Of a stretch of DNA of 44,820 nucleotides, positions 1 to 8,263 are shown piece after piece; positions within the stretch are counted from its first letter, which is position 1, and the number at the start of each line of letters is the position of its first letter. This stretch comes from Bacteroidaceae bacterium (lineage in GTDB: Bacteria; Bacteroidota; Bacteroidia; Bacteroidales; Bacteroidaceae). The notes beneath the pieces are model-generated. The model searched no databases. It was not told the DNA's origin and saw only the letters and a list, made by a program, of their open reading frames with translations. Location: NCBI GenBank assembly GCA_024698925.1, contig JAILQO010000092.1, positions 1-44,820 on the forward strand. Direction: 5' to 3'. A program made the translations under genes and the position numbers.

Positions 1-141
1 CTGGCCTGCTGGCTGGCAGTACCGCTGCTGGCGATGTACAACGGCCAGCGAGGACGGCTGAAGTGGCTCGGCAAGTTCTTCTACTATTACTATCCCGCCC
101 ACATGGCGGTAATAGGCCTGCTGGCCCGTTGCTTCCAATAA
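1..141 (+). CDS. TraX-like membrane protein, C-terminal end only
   Basis: The first 141 bases are open in one frame from the window edge to a TAA stop and encode 46 residues. The peptide has a hydrophobic start, then YNGQRG, then KWLGKFFYYYYPAHM and a hydrophobic end. This order (short basic YNG-x-RG loop, aromatic-rich FYxxYPxH segment, final membrane helix) is what I know from the C-terminus of TraX family proteins, multi-pass membrane proteins named after an F-plasmid pilin acetylation factor but widespread on chromosomes. Only the tail is present, so the start and full length cannot be judged. No terminator hairpin is evident directly after the stop. Confidence 0.6.
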   Translation: MACWLAVPLLAMYNGQRGRLKWLGKFFYYYYPAHMAVIGLLARCFQ

Positions 142-314
142 CCGTGAGGTCGGCAACTTCCCTTGTTCAACGAGTTTATAGACATATATATAGATAAAAG
201 AAGCATCACCGTTGGTCCATTGATGAGGACTGGCGGGGTTTATTCAGGTCGGAGCGGACTGATGGTTAGGACGGAGCGGGTGGCGAGTCAGGTCGGAGCG
301 GAGGAAAGGGTGTG

Positions 315-343
315 GAATATTGAGATATTGAATATTGAATTCA
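315..343 (+). repeat. Third, diverged copy of the AATATTGA-rich repeat
   Basis: Reads GAATATTGAGATATTGAA and continues as TATTGAATTCA. It matches the right cassette arm (8264-8299) over its AT-rich part in the same orientation, but lacks the TTTCACTTTTT end. It lies outside the cassette. Confidence 0.5.
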
Positions 344-468
344 ATAATTTCCTTGTGCGGTGGGAGAAAGAGATATAATAGAGTAACAATATTATATAAA
401 TAATTAATAATTAATATATTATAATAGATAATTCTTATCTATTACTTATTACTCTCTCTCTTAGTTAC

Positions 469-504
469 AAAAAGTGAAATCAATAATCAATATTTCAATA
501 TAGC
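469..504 (-). repeat. Left arm of 36-base inverted repeat
   Basis: The reverse complement of this segment matches 8264-8299 at 34 of 36 positions, counted by eye; both mismatches are A/T exchanges at positions 3 and 19. The outer end is AAAAAGTGAAATCA, and the inner part is made of ATATTGA-type units. It ends 22 bases before the -33 element of the restriction-modification promoter. Confidence 0.8.
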
Positions 505-525
505 GTATTTTTTTGTAGAAAAAGA

Positions 526-554
526 TTGTATGTCGTAGAATTGTTGTATCTTTG
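526..554 (+). promoter_or_regulatory. Promoter of the restriction-modification gene
   Basis: A TTG at 526-528 is followed 18 bases later by TATCTTTG at 547-554, fitting the Bacteroidota -33/-7 pattern. The -7 box covers the upstream TTG codon at 552, ruling that out as the start and pointing to ATG 576. Confidence 0.7.
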
Positions 555-575
555 CCGAAAACTAAATCTCGTAAA

Positions 576-3497
576 ATGAAAACAGAGAAACTGATGGCAG
601 TTGCTGCTGCAGCGTTCGCGGAACGTTGGCAAGGACGCGGGTATGAGCGCGGTGAGTCGCAACCGTTCTGGATAGATTTGCTGACCAATGTCTTTGGCAT
701 CATGACGCCGTCCGACGGCTTCATCACTTTTGAAGACCACAACAAGGTGGATGCCAGCAATTTCATTGACGGACGAATTCCTTCCACGCGTGTACTCATC
801 GAGCAGAAGTCCTTGGATAAAGACCTGCGTGCACCCGTCACACAGAGCGACGGAGCGCGCCTGACTCCCTTCCAGCAGGCACGCCGCTATGTGGTGGGGT
901 TGCCCGTCTCGGAACATCCACGCTGGATTGTCACCTGTAACTTCGCCGAGTTCCTCATCTACGACATGGAGCGCCCCAATGGCGAGCCCGAGTCTATCCT
1001 GCTGGCTAATCTGGGCAAGGAGTACTATCGCCTGCAATTCCTCGTTGATGCCAAGAATGAGCATATCACCAAAGAGATGGAGGTGTCCATGCAAGCCGGT
1101 GAGATTGTTGGAAAAATTTATGAGGCGTTGCTGGAGCAGTATGCCGACGATAGTGCCGAAGCACTGCGTTGGCTGAACATTCTGTGTGTGCGTATTGTAT
1201 TCTGTCTCTATGCTGAGGATGCAGGCGTGTTCCTGCGCGACCAGTTCCACGACTATCTTGCACGCTACGAAGCTGATGACCTGCGCAATGCACTCATCCG
1301 CCTGTTCGAGGTACTGAAAACGCCCACGGACAAACGCAGTAAATACCTGAAGGACGACCTCAAGGCCTTCCCCTATACCAACGGCGGACTGTTTGAGGAA
1401 GAGATTGAAATCCCGCAGTTCACAGAGGCGCTGAAGCAGACGTTGTTGCAGAACGCATCTTTGGACTTTGACTGGAGCGAGATATCTCCCACCATCTTCG
1501 GTGCCGTGTTTGAGAGCACGCTGAATCCAGAGACCCGTCGCAGCGGAGGCATGCATTACACCAGCATCGAGAACATCCACAAGGTGATCGACCCGCTCTT
1601 CCTCAATGACCTGCGTCGCGAGCTGGATGACATCCTTGAAGATAAGGTGGAACGTACGCGCGTGCGCAAACTCGATGCCTATCAGGACAAGCTCGCCTCG
1701 CTCACCTTCCTTGATCCCGCCTGCGGCAGCGGTAATTTCCTCACAGAGACATACCTCTCGCTGCGCCGATTGGAGAACGAAGCAATGCGTGCACGCTACC
1801 ATGGTCAAGTGCTCATGGGCGAAATGCTGAACCCCATCAAGGTGAGCATCCACCAGTTCTACGGCATTGAGATCAACGACTTCGCCGTCACCGTAGCAAC
1901 CACCGCCCTGTGGATATCCGAGGCGCAGATGCTGGCCGAGACCGAGCGCATTGTCAAGCACGACATTGACTTCCTGCCACTGAAGAGCTACACGAACATC
2001 AAGGAAGGTAATGCGCTACGACTGCCGTGGGATGAGTGGGAGGTGAATGAGAAAGAACCGACCATCATCGCCAAACATACCACCATCTATCCTGTTGAAG
2101 AAGAGAAACTGCCAAGAGTCGGCGAACCCATTGTGGAATACGGCAACATCAATCTTTATAGTGATGAAATAGAATTCCACACCAAACCAAAAGCCCCACA
2201 AATGCGTCACGTGGATTTCGACTACATCATGGGTAATCCGCCGTTCGTTGGGGCAAGATGGATGAGTAAAGAGCAAAAGGAAGATGTACTCCATATTTTT
2301 GGTAGCAAATGGGCAGGTGTGGGTGACCTCGATTATGTGGCTTGTTGGTATAAGAGAGCAGCGTCGCTTATTCGTTCCACACGTGCGAAAGCGGCGTTTG
2401 TGTCAACTAATTCTATTACTCAAGGTGGTGCCGTAACAAATCTTTGGAAACCACTTTTTGCGCAGGGACTGATTATAAACTTTGCCCATCGCACATTCCG
2501 ATGGGACTCAGAGGCATCGCTCAAAGCTCATGTACATTGTGTAATTGTAGGCTTCTCTTACTATCAACAAGGTCCAAAAATTATTTATCTTAACGATAAA
2601 CAACAAATAACGGCTGAGAACATCAACGGGTATTTATTAGATGCACCTAATGTTTTCATCGATAAGCGTATAAAGCCACTCTTCGATGTGCCTATGATAT
2701 GCTTAGGCGGACAACCAATCGATGATGGGAACTTAGTACTTACGGCAGAAGAGAAGGGTGAACTATTACGTAAAGAGCCAGCTGCAGCTACATTCATACG
2801 GCCCTTTATGATGGGTAAGGACTTCATTGACCGTAAGCCCCGCTATTGTTTGTGGCTGAAAGATGCAGATCCTTCAATCTTAAGACAATGCCCGCTTGTA
2901 CTTGAGCGTGTTGAAAAAGTAAAAGAGTTTCGCTTGATGAGCAACAGAAATAGTACGTTAAGAGCTGCTGATTTCCCCACGCTCTTTGGTGCGCCATTTG
3001 AATGCAAGTCTAACTATATTGCGATTCCAAAGGTTTCATCCGAGAATAGAAAATACATACCTATAGATTATCTCACGCCAGATATCATTCCTGGAGACAA
3101 ACTATTCTGCATGCAAGATGCAACACTTTATCATTTTGGAATACTTACAAGTAACGTGCATATGGGTTGGATGAGAGCTACATGCGGAAGATTGAAAAGC
3201 GATTATAGCTACTCTAATACCATCGTCTATAACAATTTCCCATGGCCTACGCCCACCGATGAACAACGTAAAATGATTGAGCAGACAGCCCATGGTATAC
3301 TCGAGGCGCGAGCCATGTTCCCTGAATCAACGCTTGCAGACCTTTATAGCGTGGCAATGCCATCCCAATTAATCGTTGCCCATCAAGCCAATGACCGCGC
3401 TGTAATGGCCGCATACGGATGGAAGGCAAGCCGTTCGCTCACCGAGAGTACATGTGTGGCAGAACTATTTAAGATGTATCAAGAATTAACAAAGTAA
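576..3497 (+). CDS. MmeI-like (type IIL) restriction endonuclease-methyltransferase
   Basis: A 973-residue single-chain restriction and adenine-methylation enzyme. Visible motifs in order: a D65-x10-E76-Q-K78 nuclease motif (DGRIPSTRVLIEQK) near the N-terminus, a helical linker, the SAM-binding motif DPACGSGNF starting at about residue 380, the N6-adenine methyltransferase motif NPPF at 554-557, and a long C-terminal half that should hold the target recognition domain. Length and order match the MmeI family, in which one polypeptide binds DNA, methylates one strand and cuts at a fixed distance. ATG 576 is chosen because the only longer start (TTG 552) lies inside the promoter. The 5' half is GC-rich and the 3' half AT-rich: 37/60 G+C at 961-1020 against 17/60 at 2581-2640, counted by eye. 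That suggests recombination in the recognition half. The next gene begins one base after the stop. Confidence 0.88.
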   Translation: MKTEKLMAVAAAAFAERWQGRGYERGESQPFWIDLLTNVFGIMTPSDGFITFEDHNKVDASNFIDGRIPSTRVLIEQKSLDKDLRAPVTQSDGARLTPFQQARRYVVGLPVSEHPRWIVTCNFAEFLIYDMERPNGEPESILLANLGKEYYRLQFLVDAKNEHITKEMEVSMQAGEIVGKIYEALLEQYADDSAEALRWLNILCVRIVFCLYAEDAGVFLRDQFHDYLARYEADDLRNALIRLFEVLKTPTDKRSKYLKDDLKAFPYTNGGLFEEEIEIPQFTEALKQTLLQNASLDFDWSEISPTIFGAVFESTLNPETRRSGGMHYTSIENIHKVIDPLFLNDLRRELDDILEDKVERTRVRKLDAYQDKLASLTFLDPACGSGNFLTETYLSLRRLENEAMRARYHGQVLMGEMLNPIKVSIHQFYGIEINDFAVTVATTALWISEAQMLAETERIVKHDIDFLPLKSYTNIKEGNALRLPWDEWEVNEKEPTIIAKHTTIYPVEEEKLPRVGEPIVEYGNINLYSDEIEFHTKPKAPQMRHVDFDYIMGNPPFVGARWMSKEQKEDVLHIFGSKWAGVGDLDYVACWYKRAASLIRSTRAKAAFVSTNSITQGGAVTNLWKPLFAQGLIINFAHRTFRWDSEASLKAHVHCVIVGFSYYQQGPKIIYLNDKQQITAENINGYLLDAPNVFIDKRIKPLFDVPMICLGGQPIDDGNLVLTAEEKGELLRKEPAAATFIRPFMMGKDFIDRKPRYCLWLKDADPSILRQCPLVLERVEKVKEFRLMSNRNSTLRAADFPTLFGAPFECKSNYIAIPKVSSENRKYIPIDYLTPDIIPGDKLFCMQDATLYHFGILTSNVHMGWMRATCGRLKSDYSYSNTIVYNNFPWPTPTDEQRKMIEQTAHGILEARAMFPESTLADLYSVAMPSQLIVAHQANDRAVMAAYGWKASRSLTESTCVAELFKMYQELTK

Positions 3498-3498
3498 G

Positions 3499-4755
3499 AT
3501 GAACTACACGAACTTACCACGAGAACAGATTTATCGAGACCGAAAACGTCTTGAAGATTTTACGGACACTAACGTATTAGTCTCTCTTATTGTTGATAAC
3601 ATGGAGGATGTTGATGTCTTCATGTACGGAGATGGAGATTTTGACTCACGTGCACTTCTTTGTTTGAATACAGCCTACTACATCTGTACAATGATAATGC
3701 TTGAGCATAGGCCGACGCGCCGATTGTCTGAGTATTATAGCATTGCGTTTAAAGCTCAGTCAAGCCATTGTGATGAGTTCAAAATAGCCGTATTGTCTGT
3801 TGTTGATATTCTGCTTCGTCATTACGATGAACAATGGCAGCGTATTAATGAAAAATTTTTGGGCAAATTAGAAGATTATATCAGTCAAAGCCGTAGTTCT
3901 CATTTCGTCCTTGATGATGATTTTAATACTTCTACTACTCATGTGTCATTAGACTATATCTACAAGCAGCTTTCCACTGGTACAAATTTGGAAATCACCT
4001 TGCTGCAAGACGAGTTCGAATCAGCCATAAAGGAAATTCCACCAGCAATCCTTAGGAGTGTTAATGAAGAAGGCAAAAAGGATGTCTCCGTGGAAGAAGA
4101 GAACCAAACGATTTCTTCGTTGCAAGAACAGCTTGCACAACGAGATATGCGTATTACTGAGCTTGAAACTATTGTCAAGATGAACGCAAAGATAGATCGT
4201 TTAGAAGAGAATCAAGCAACCCCTATACCATTAGAAGATATTGATGCTATTATTAATCAAGAGTTGCCCTCTGAAGAAGTATTGTCCGTTGGACCTAATG
4301 CGGACAACTCCCCGCTTTTGGCCCATCTCAAAGAACTGGAATCAGAGAACCACCAATTGCTGACAGAAAACGAAAAGCTGAAAGCGGAAAGAGATGAGAT
4401 GGAAGGAAGATATGCTTATGAAAGCGGACGTTTGTTTGATGCAGAGGCAGCTATAGACAAACTGAAAGAGGAGTTGAAGCGTACTTGTGATAAAGGCGTT
4501 ACTGTTGATGAGATGACAATAGAATTATTGTCCAGATTCTTTATTGATAATAATGAAGAGGTGGCAGGTGATTTTCTTGAAGAAGCTAAAGGTTGTGATG
4601 ACATTGGAATCGCAGATTTGATAACAGAATATAAGGCAGATTTCACTCCCAAACTTAACAAGGGTTTTTTATGGAGTGTTCTTCATGCAGCCAAATTATA
4701 TAGTTCTACAGATAGGAATTTGACCGCCGCTTTGAGAAAGAGAGAGAGGGAATAA
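3499..4755 (+). CDS. Coiled-coil protein of unknown function, partner gene of the R-M enzyme
   Basis: I do not recognise this 418-residue protein. It starts one base after the restriction-modification stop codon, so the two genes should be co-transcribed and probably translationally coupled. Residues 1-190 look globular and helical with acidic patches. About 198-240 and 273-330 are heptad-rich, Glu/Lys/Leu-dominated coiled coil, joined by an acidic linker. The last 80 residues form another compact helical part with an aromatic, basic end. No signal peptide, membrane segment, Walker motif or nuclease motif is visible. Like the AT-rich half of its neighbour, its base composition is low in G+C. 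Placement suggests an accessory role with the restriction enzyme (specificity, oligomerisation or control), but nothing in the sequence proves it. A strong terminator follows. Confidence 0.75.
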   Translation: MNYTNLPREQIYRDRKRLEDFTDTNVLVSLIVDNMEDVDVFMYGDGDFDSRALLCLNTAYYICTMIMLEHRPTRRLSEYYSIAFKAQSSHCDEFKIAVLSVVDILLRHYDEQWQRINEKFLGKLEDYISQSRSSHFVLDDDFNTSTTHVSLDYIYKQLSTGTNLEITLLQDEFESAIKEIPPAILRSVNEEGKKDVSVEEENQTISSLQEQLAQRDMRITELETIVKMNAKIDRLEENQATPIPLEDIDAIINQELPSEEVLSVGPNADNSPLLAHLKELESENHQLLTENEKLKAERDEMEGRYAYESGRLFDAEAAIDKLKEELKRTCDKGVTVDEMTIELLSRFFIDNNEEVAGDFLEEAKGCDDIGIADLITEYKADFTPKLNKGFLWSVLHAAKLYSSTDRNLTAALRKRERE

Positions 4756-4773
4756 TAACGTCATAGACGAGTT

Positions 4774-4805
4774 AAGGCAGCAATTTTTTTTGCTGCTTTT
4801 TTTTT
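4774..4805 (+). terminator. Rho-independent terminator of the R-M operon
   Basis: GCAGCAA (4777-4783) pairs with TTGCTGC (4790-4796) around a T-rich loop. The stem is extended by A-T pairs and followed by an unbroken run of T. It closes the two-gene unit 19 bases after the stop. Confidence 0.85.
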
Positions 4806-4825
4806 ACCCACAAATGTGTTACTGC

Positions 4826-4882
4826 ATTTGTTTTGTATTTGTGTAATTTGTATCGTATTTGTATTGTATTTGTACGATTTGT
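4826..4882 (+). repeat. Six helically phased ATTTGT direct repeats
   Basis: ATTTGT occurs at 4826, 4837, 4846, 4857, 4868 and 4877, with start-to-start spacings of 11, 9, 11, 11 and 9 bases, close to one DNA turn each. Three copies share the longer core GTATTTGT. The array lies between the upstream terminator and the next promoter, directly ahead of a primase/ATPase gene set. It could be an iteron-like replication site, an operator array for cooperative binding, or a bent promoter-upstream element. Confidence 0.7.
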
Positions 4883-4919
4883 ATTTTGCGTAAATACCTA
4901 AGAAATAAGTAGATATATA

Positions 4920-4950
4920 TTGGAGATTGCTGGTAAAATGTGTATCTTTG
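4920..4950 (+). promoter_or_regulatory. Promoter of the 165-aa / primase / DUF3987 operon
   Basis: TTG at 4920-4922, a 20-base spacer and TATCTTTG at 4943-4950 match the Bacteroidota consensus. The frame is open upstream to a TTG at 4927, but that codon lies within the promoter, so translation starts at ATG 4981. Confidence 0.75.
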
Positions 4951-4980
4951 CAACGTCAATTTTTTTATTGTTGTAAAGAT

Positions 4981-5478
4981 ATGAAGACAAAAGAATTTAT
5001 TACTCGCCCAAAGACAAAACCACAGGAGACTTTGAAGGGCAAATTGAACAAGTGGGACAACGGCTACGCCGAATTCATTCCCACGGGTACGCGTGAATCT
5101 AATAGGAAGATGTTGAAGCAACTCGGCGGCTCTTCGTTCTACAAAAACGAGGGCGAAAAGGAGTCGAGCTGGTCGCTGCATCTTAATGTGGACGCCAAGG
5201 ACTGCGAAGACCCTGTAGCCGCCCTGCACGATCAGTTCCTCTACTTGACCGAAGGCGAACAGAAGCAGAAACCACAGATGCCAGAGGGCAGCGAGGGCCG
5301 CATGCTACTTGATGCGCAGAACGTGAAGGTCTGGCTGGACGCCGAGACGCAGAAAATCACAATTCTCGCGCAGCTGGATTGCACACCCTCCATTGAACGT
5401 CAGCTACTGCAGGCGCAGTCGACGATGAACGTCTGCATCGGCCGTCATCGCAACGAGATCATCAATCATTCTAATTAA
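4981..5478 (+). CDS. Conserved hypothetical protein, first gene of the primase operon
   Basis: A 165-residue soluble protein I cannot assign. It is basic at the N-terminus (MKTKEFITRPKTKPQ) and mixed alpha/beta after that. It contains GYAEFIPTGTRESN, a Ser/Trp-rich strand (ESSWSLHLNVDA) and an acidic middle (DPVAALHDQFLYLTEGEQ). There is no signal peptide, membrane helix or recognised catalytic motif. ATG 4981 is chosen because the upstream promoter excludes earlier starts; this fits the position about 30 bases after the -7 box. The primase-like gene follows after 19 bases. A small gene preceding BT4734/DUF3987 genes suggests a helper of that replication-like set, which is inference from position only. 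Confidence 0.75.
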   Translation: MKTKEFITRPKTKPQETLKGKLNKWDNGYAEFIPTGTRESNRKMLKQLGGSSFYKNEGEKESSWSLHLNVDAKDCEDPVAALHDQFLYLTEGEQKQKPQMPEGSEGRMLLDAQNVKVWLDAETQKITILAQLDCTPSIERQLLQAQSTMNVCIGRHRNEIINHSN

Positions 5479-5497
5479 TATTAATGTACGCACGTAT

Positions 5498-6256
5498 ATG
5501 AACAATTATCGTTTTTGTTTTCAGGAGAATCAATTTTGGGGCGAGCCTGTACCCTGCACGCTCGCTTTGTTCAACCAGACCGTAGATAGCGGCATAGTCT
5601 CATGGAAGATAGCGACGCGCCAGGCAGTGGCAGACGCCGTAGCCAAAGGGTGCGACCTTCGGCCGTGGACATACCGCAGCGACTACCAACAGTTCTGCCT
5701 CCGGCAGGAACTCAAGCCCCGTGCGGGCGAGACTTTCCGCCAGAAGTCGGAGCCCGAGAAGTTGTTGCAATGGACAGAGGCGCTGAAAGAGTCGTTGCCA
5801 TGTTTCATCTTTGGTGCCAGCGGCTTCGACCTGATGCCCGTCATGGATAAGCTGAACAATCCCGTCGTGGACGAACAGGGTAAACCCGTGATGCGACGTC
5901 GCCGTAAGTTAGAGGCCATTCATCTATCGGGTCTGTTCATGTTTGATGCAGACAAGCTGACAATAGACCCTTACGAGGTGTTCCTGCGCACACAGGTAGC
6001 GGGCTTCCCGTGGCGACTACTCCTGGCGCATAAGACCAGCTCAGGAAAAGGACTGCGCCTTGTCTGCGAGGCACGACCGGAGCTGGGCAACATCGCCGAC
6101 AACCAAATCTGTCTGGGCCGCGAGCTCCATCTCATGAGTGTTGTGGGAACAACGGGCAAGCCGGTGGTGGATGACAGCTGCATCGACGCCAGCAGAATCA
6201 GCTACGCACCGCGCCGTCAGGACATCTACTATATCAACGAAGATAATCTCTTTTAA
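5498..6256 (+). CDS. BT4734/BF3469 family protein, primase-polymerase-like
   Basis: A 252-residue protein matching the Bacteroidota BT4734-like (VirE N-terminal) family, which I recall being placed in the archaeo-eukaryotic primase superfamily. Supporting motifs are a hydrophobic strand ending in FDAD (D150 and D152), which fits the hhhDhD metal-binding motif; SSGKGLRLV beginning near residue 180, with H178 just before it; and a late DASRISYAPRRQDIYYI segment typical of this family's end. The length fits the domain alone, with the ATPase part encoded separately by the next gene. It would be cytoplasmic and act on DNA ends, primers or replication intermediates. The three-gene order (small protein, BT4734-like, DUF3987) is recurrent in Bacteroidota as I know it. 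Primase activity is inferred from the family, not shown. Confidence 0.8.
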   Translation: MNNYRFCFQENQFWGEPVPCTLALFNQTVDSGIVSWKIATRQAVADAVAKGCDLRPWTYRSDYQQFCLRQELKPRAGETFRQKSEPEKLLQWTEALKESLPCFIFGASGFDLMPVMDKLNNPVVDEQGKPVMRRRRKLEAIHLSGLFMFDADKLTIDPYEVFLRTQVAGFPWRLLLAHKTSSGKGLRLVCEARPELGNIADNQICLGRELHLMSVVGTTGKPVVDDSCIDASRISYAPRRQDIYYINEDNLF

Positions 6257-6292
6257 TTCATTATTTTATTAACCCATTTATTTTCTACATTT

Positions 6293-8257
6293 ATGTCAGA
6301 AAAAGTGACTAATGAGTTTGACCGCCAGTACGGCGAGTCATACCGTCAAGGGGTTGGAAGTTGCAACCCCACCAAAGCTGAGAACTACTTCGACAAGGAG
6401 AGTTCGTCAGCACAGTCTGTAATCTCCGACGATGCCAAGGCGCTGGCCGAGCAGGTCAAGCCCCGGGACTTGGAGAAAGTGGAAGTGTTTGGCCACGACG
6501 TGTTGGATTACATTAATGAGATGTTGCCCAAAGGCGCTCCCGAAGGCTCACGCCACAAGTTCGCGTTGAAGGTGGCTGGGGATCTGTTCATTCTCTGTGA
6601 CGGCAATGCAGATCTGGCGCGCTACGTGCTCCTCAAACTGCCTTGGGTAGTGGAGATTATCAATGAGCGCGGTGAAGACGAAATAGCCCGCATCATCGAT
6701 GCCGCCCAGAAGCGCTTGCACAAACGTGAGAGCGAGAACTTCAACGACCCGCAGCCTTCCAAAGAGATGCGCAAAGCCATCGAGCAGGTGGCAAACCGCA
6801 AATACTCCCTTCTGCTGCGTGAGGCTCACAACAAATCACTGGGACTGGCAATGGCTGCACAGGATGACATCCGGCAGACCTTGGAGCGTATTGGACGCGG
6901 GATAGAGAAACTCATCCAGTACTATCCGCTACTGAAGCTGCTCTGTTTCCGCATCAAGAGAAAGTACTTCCCTGCGGCGATGTTCGTAGGCGGTGCCTTT
7001 GCCATGACACTCATGACAAGGTGCTGGTACCTGTTCTGGCCTAAGCCGGGCAAACATTGCAGGCTGAATAGCCTCTTAATGCTCATCGGCAGATTGGGCG
7101 GCTTGAAGTCGATGGCTGTTGACCTTGAGGCTATCATGATAGACCCTATTCACGTAGCTGATGCACCGCAGGTAGCTGCGCTCAACGCCTCGAATGCAGA
7201 GCGTGAACAGAACAACGGTGGTGCCAAAAGTAAGAAGCCACGTCCTACAGGTATCTATCGTGCGCTACCGGCAGAAACTTCAACGGCGGCATTGCGCGAA
7301 GCCGAAGCCAACGCTCACCAGATGCTCGATGGAGAGGAATTCTACCTTCACGTCAGTACCTTTGACAGCGAGCTGCAGAACACGCTGAATCAGCTCAAAA
7401 AAGGTTACATGGACGCATTGCAGACCTATTGGTTAAAATCCTTCCATTCGGAGAAGCATGGCGCTTACCTCAAGACTTCGAATGCACCCGTCGGCGAAAC
7501 GCCTGTTCACTTCAATGCCGTTTACACGGGGACAGACGATGCGCTGAAGAAGCTTAACACAGAGAGTAATAATGTGAACGGGCTGATGTCACGCTTCACG
7601 ATTGTTCCTAACGCTGACTCGGAGTTTGAAATGATGGAGGTGTATGATTATGATGATGCTGCCCGTCAGCGTGACGATGAACTCAAGGCTTGGTCTTATA
7701 AGTTGGATGCCTGTAAGGGCGAAATCCCTTGCAAGCCCATCAGCGATGCACTACATCAATGGACAGCGCGCCGCATGGCGGATGCCGGCGAGGATAAGGA
7801 CTACGCAGAAGAGGATTTAGTGAAGCGTCCATGTTGGCATGCCATCAACTACGTTCTGCCATTTGTCGTTACACGGCATTGGGACAAGATGGTGCAAGAC
7901 GGAGCGTATTGGGTCTGTGGCCCAGAGTTCCAAGTCGATAAGTATGACATCCAGCTCGCGCTCCTGATTGCTAACGCTCAACTCGCGTTTCAAGAGTACT
8001 ATTGCAAGGGATTACTCGAGAAACACTACGAGGATCTGGCCACAGAGAACGCTTTGAACAAACGACCTCAGAAGAAAACTCTCTTGGCTTATCGCCGTCT
8101 GCCTGATCCTTTCACGTCAGAGGACGTAAAGCGCGAGTACGGCTATGATAACGTTGGAAGCGTCTGCAGTCGTCTGAAAATACTACAGGACGATGGCATG
8201 GCACAAAAGATACGTTCAGGAGCGGACAAAGGAAAGTATCGGAAAACGATGTCTTAG
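6293..8257 (+). CDS. DUF3987 / VirE-type ATPase-like protein with altered P-loop
   Basis: A 654-residue partner of the primase-like protein. Residues about 60-160 resemble a primase C-terminal helical domain (DVLDYINEMLPKG, GSRHKFALKVAGDLF). The DUF3987 region runs from about 215 to the end and includes YPLLKLLCFRIKRKYFPAA, HVSTFDSELQNTLNQLKKG and a late winged-helix-like part (LPDPFTSEDVKREYGY). The expected Walker A loop is G266-R-L-G-G-L271-K272-S273; the consensus GxxxxGK[ST] needs Gly where Leu271 stands, so ATP binding may be weak or lost. The rest of the frame is intact, so this is not an obvious pseudogene. The stop is 7 bases before the right inverted repeat. In related elements such proteins are thought to act as helicase or DNA-packaging-type motors; that is family-based inference. 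Confidence 0.82.
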   Translation: MSEKVTNEFDRQYGESYRQGVGSCNPTKAENYFDKESSSAQSVISDDAKALAEQVKPRDLEKVEVFGHDVLDYINEMLPKGAPEGSRHKFALKVAGDLFILCDGNADLARYVLLKLPWVVEIINERGEDEIARIIDAAQKRLHKRESENFNDPQPSKEMRKAIEQVANRKYSLLLREAHNKSLGLAMAAQDDIRQTLERIGRGIEKLIQYYPLLKLLCFRIKRKYFPAAMFVGGAFAMTLMTRCWYLFWPKPGKHCRLNSLLMLIGRLGGLKSMAVDLEAIMIDPIHVADAPQVAALNASNAEREQNNGGAKSKKPRPTGIYRALPAETSTAALREAEANAHQMLDGEEFYLHVSTFDSELQNTLNQLKKGYMDALQTYWLKSFHSEKHGAYLKTSNAPVGETPVHFNAVYTGTDDALKKLNTESNNVNGLMSRFTIVPNADSEFEMMEVYDYDDAARQRDDELKAWSYKLDACKGEIPCKPISDALHQWTARRMADAGEDKDYAEEDLVKRPCWHAINYVLPFVVTRHWDKMVQDGAYWVCGPEFQVDKYDIQLALLIANAQLAFQEYYCKGLLEKHYEDLATENALNKRPQKKTLLAYRRLPDPFTSEDVKREYGYDNVGSVCSRLKILQDDGMAQKIRSGADKGKYRKTMS

Positions 8258-8263
8258 GGTCGT

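Larger units (their letters stand above)
142..525. other. AT-rich intergenic stretch with inverted-repeat sequences, no convincing gene
   Basis: This stretch separates the TraX-like gene from the restriction-modification promoter. One 71-codon frame (163-378) is not supported: no promoter, no family resemblance and a repetitive GGTCGGAGCGG composition. It holds two copies of an AATATTGA-rich repeat (315-343 and 469-504) and a very AT-rich tract around 375-450. Confidence 0.6.

Noticed and set aside
163..378. 71-codon open frame after the TraX-like gene
   Set aside because: No promoter, no family resemblance, and the sequence is a repetitive GGTCGGAGCGG tract followed by the AATATTGA repeat.
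552..575. TTG start for the MmeI-like gene
   Set aside because: The TTG is the end of the TATCTTTG promoter box, so it would lie upstream of the transcript start.
495..1961. 488-codon frame on the minus strand
   Set aside because: Entirely antisense to the MmeI-like gene, whose motifs and promoter are clear; long antisense frames are common opposite GC-rich genes.
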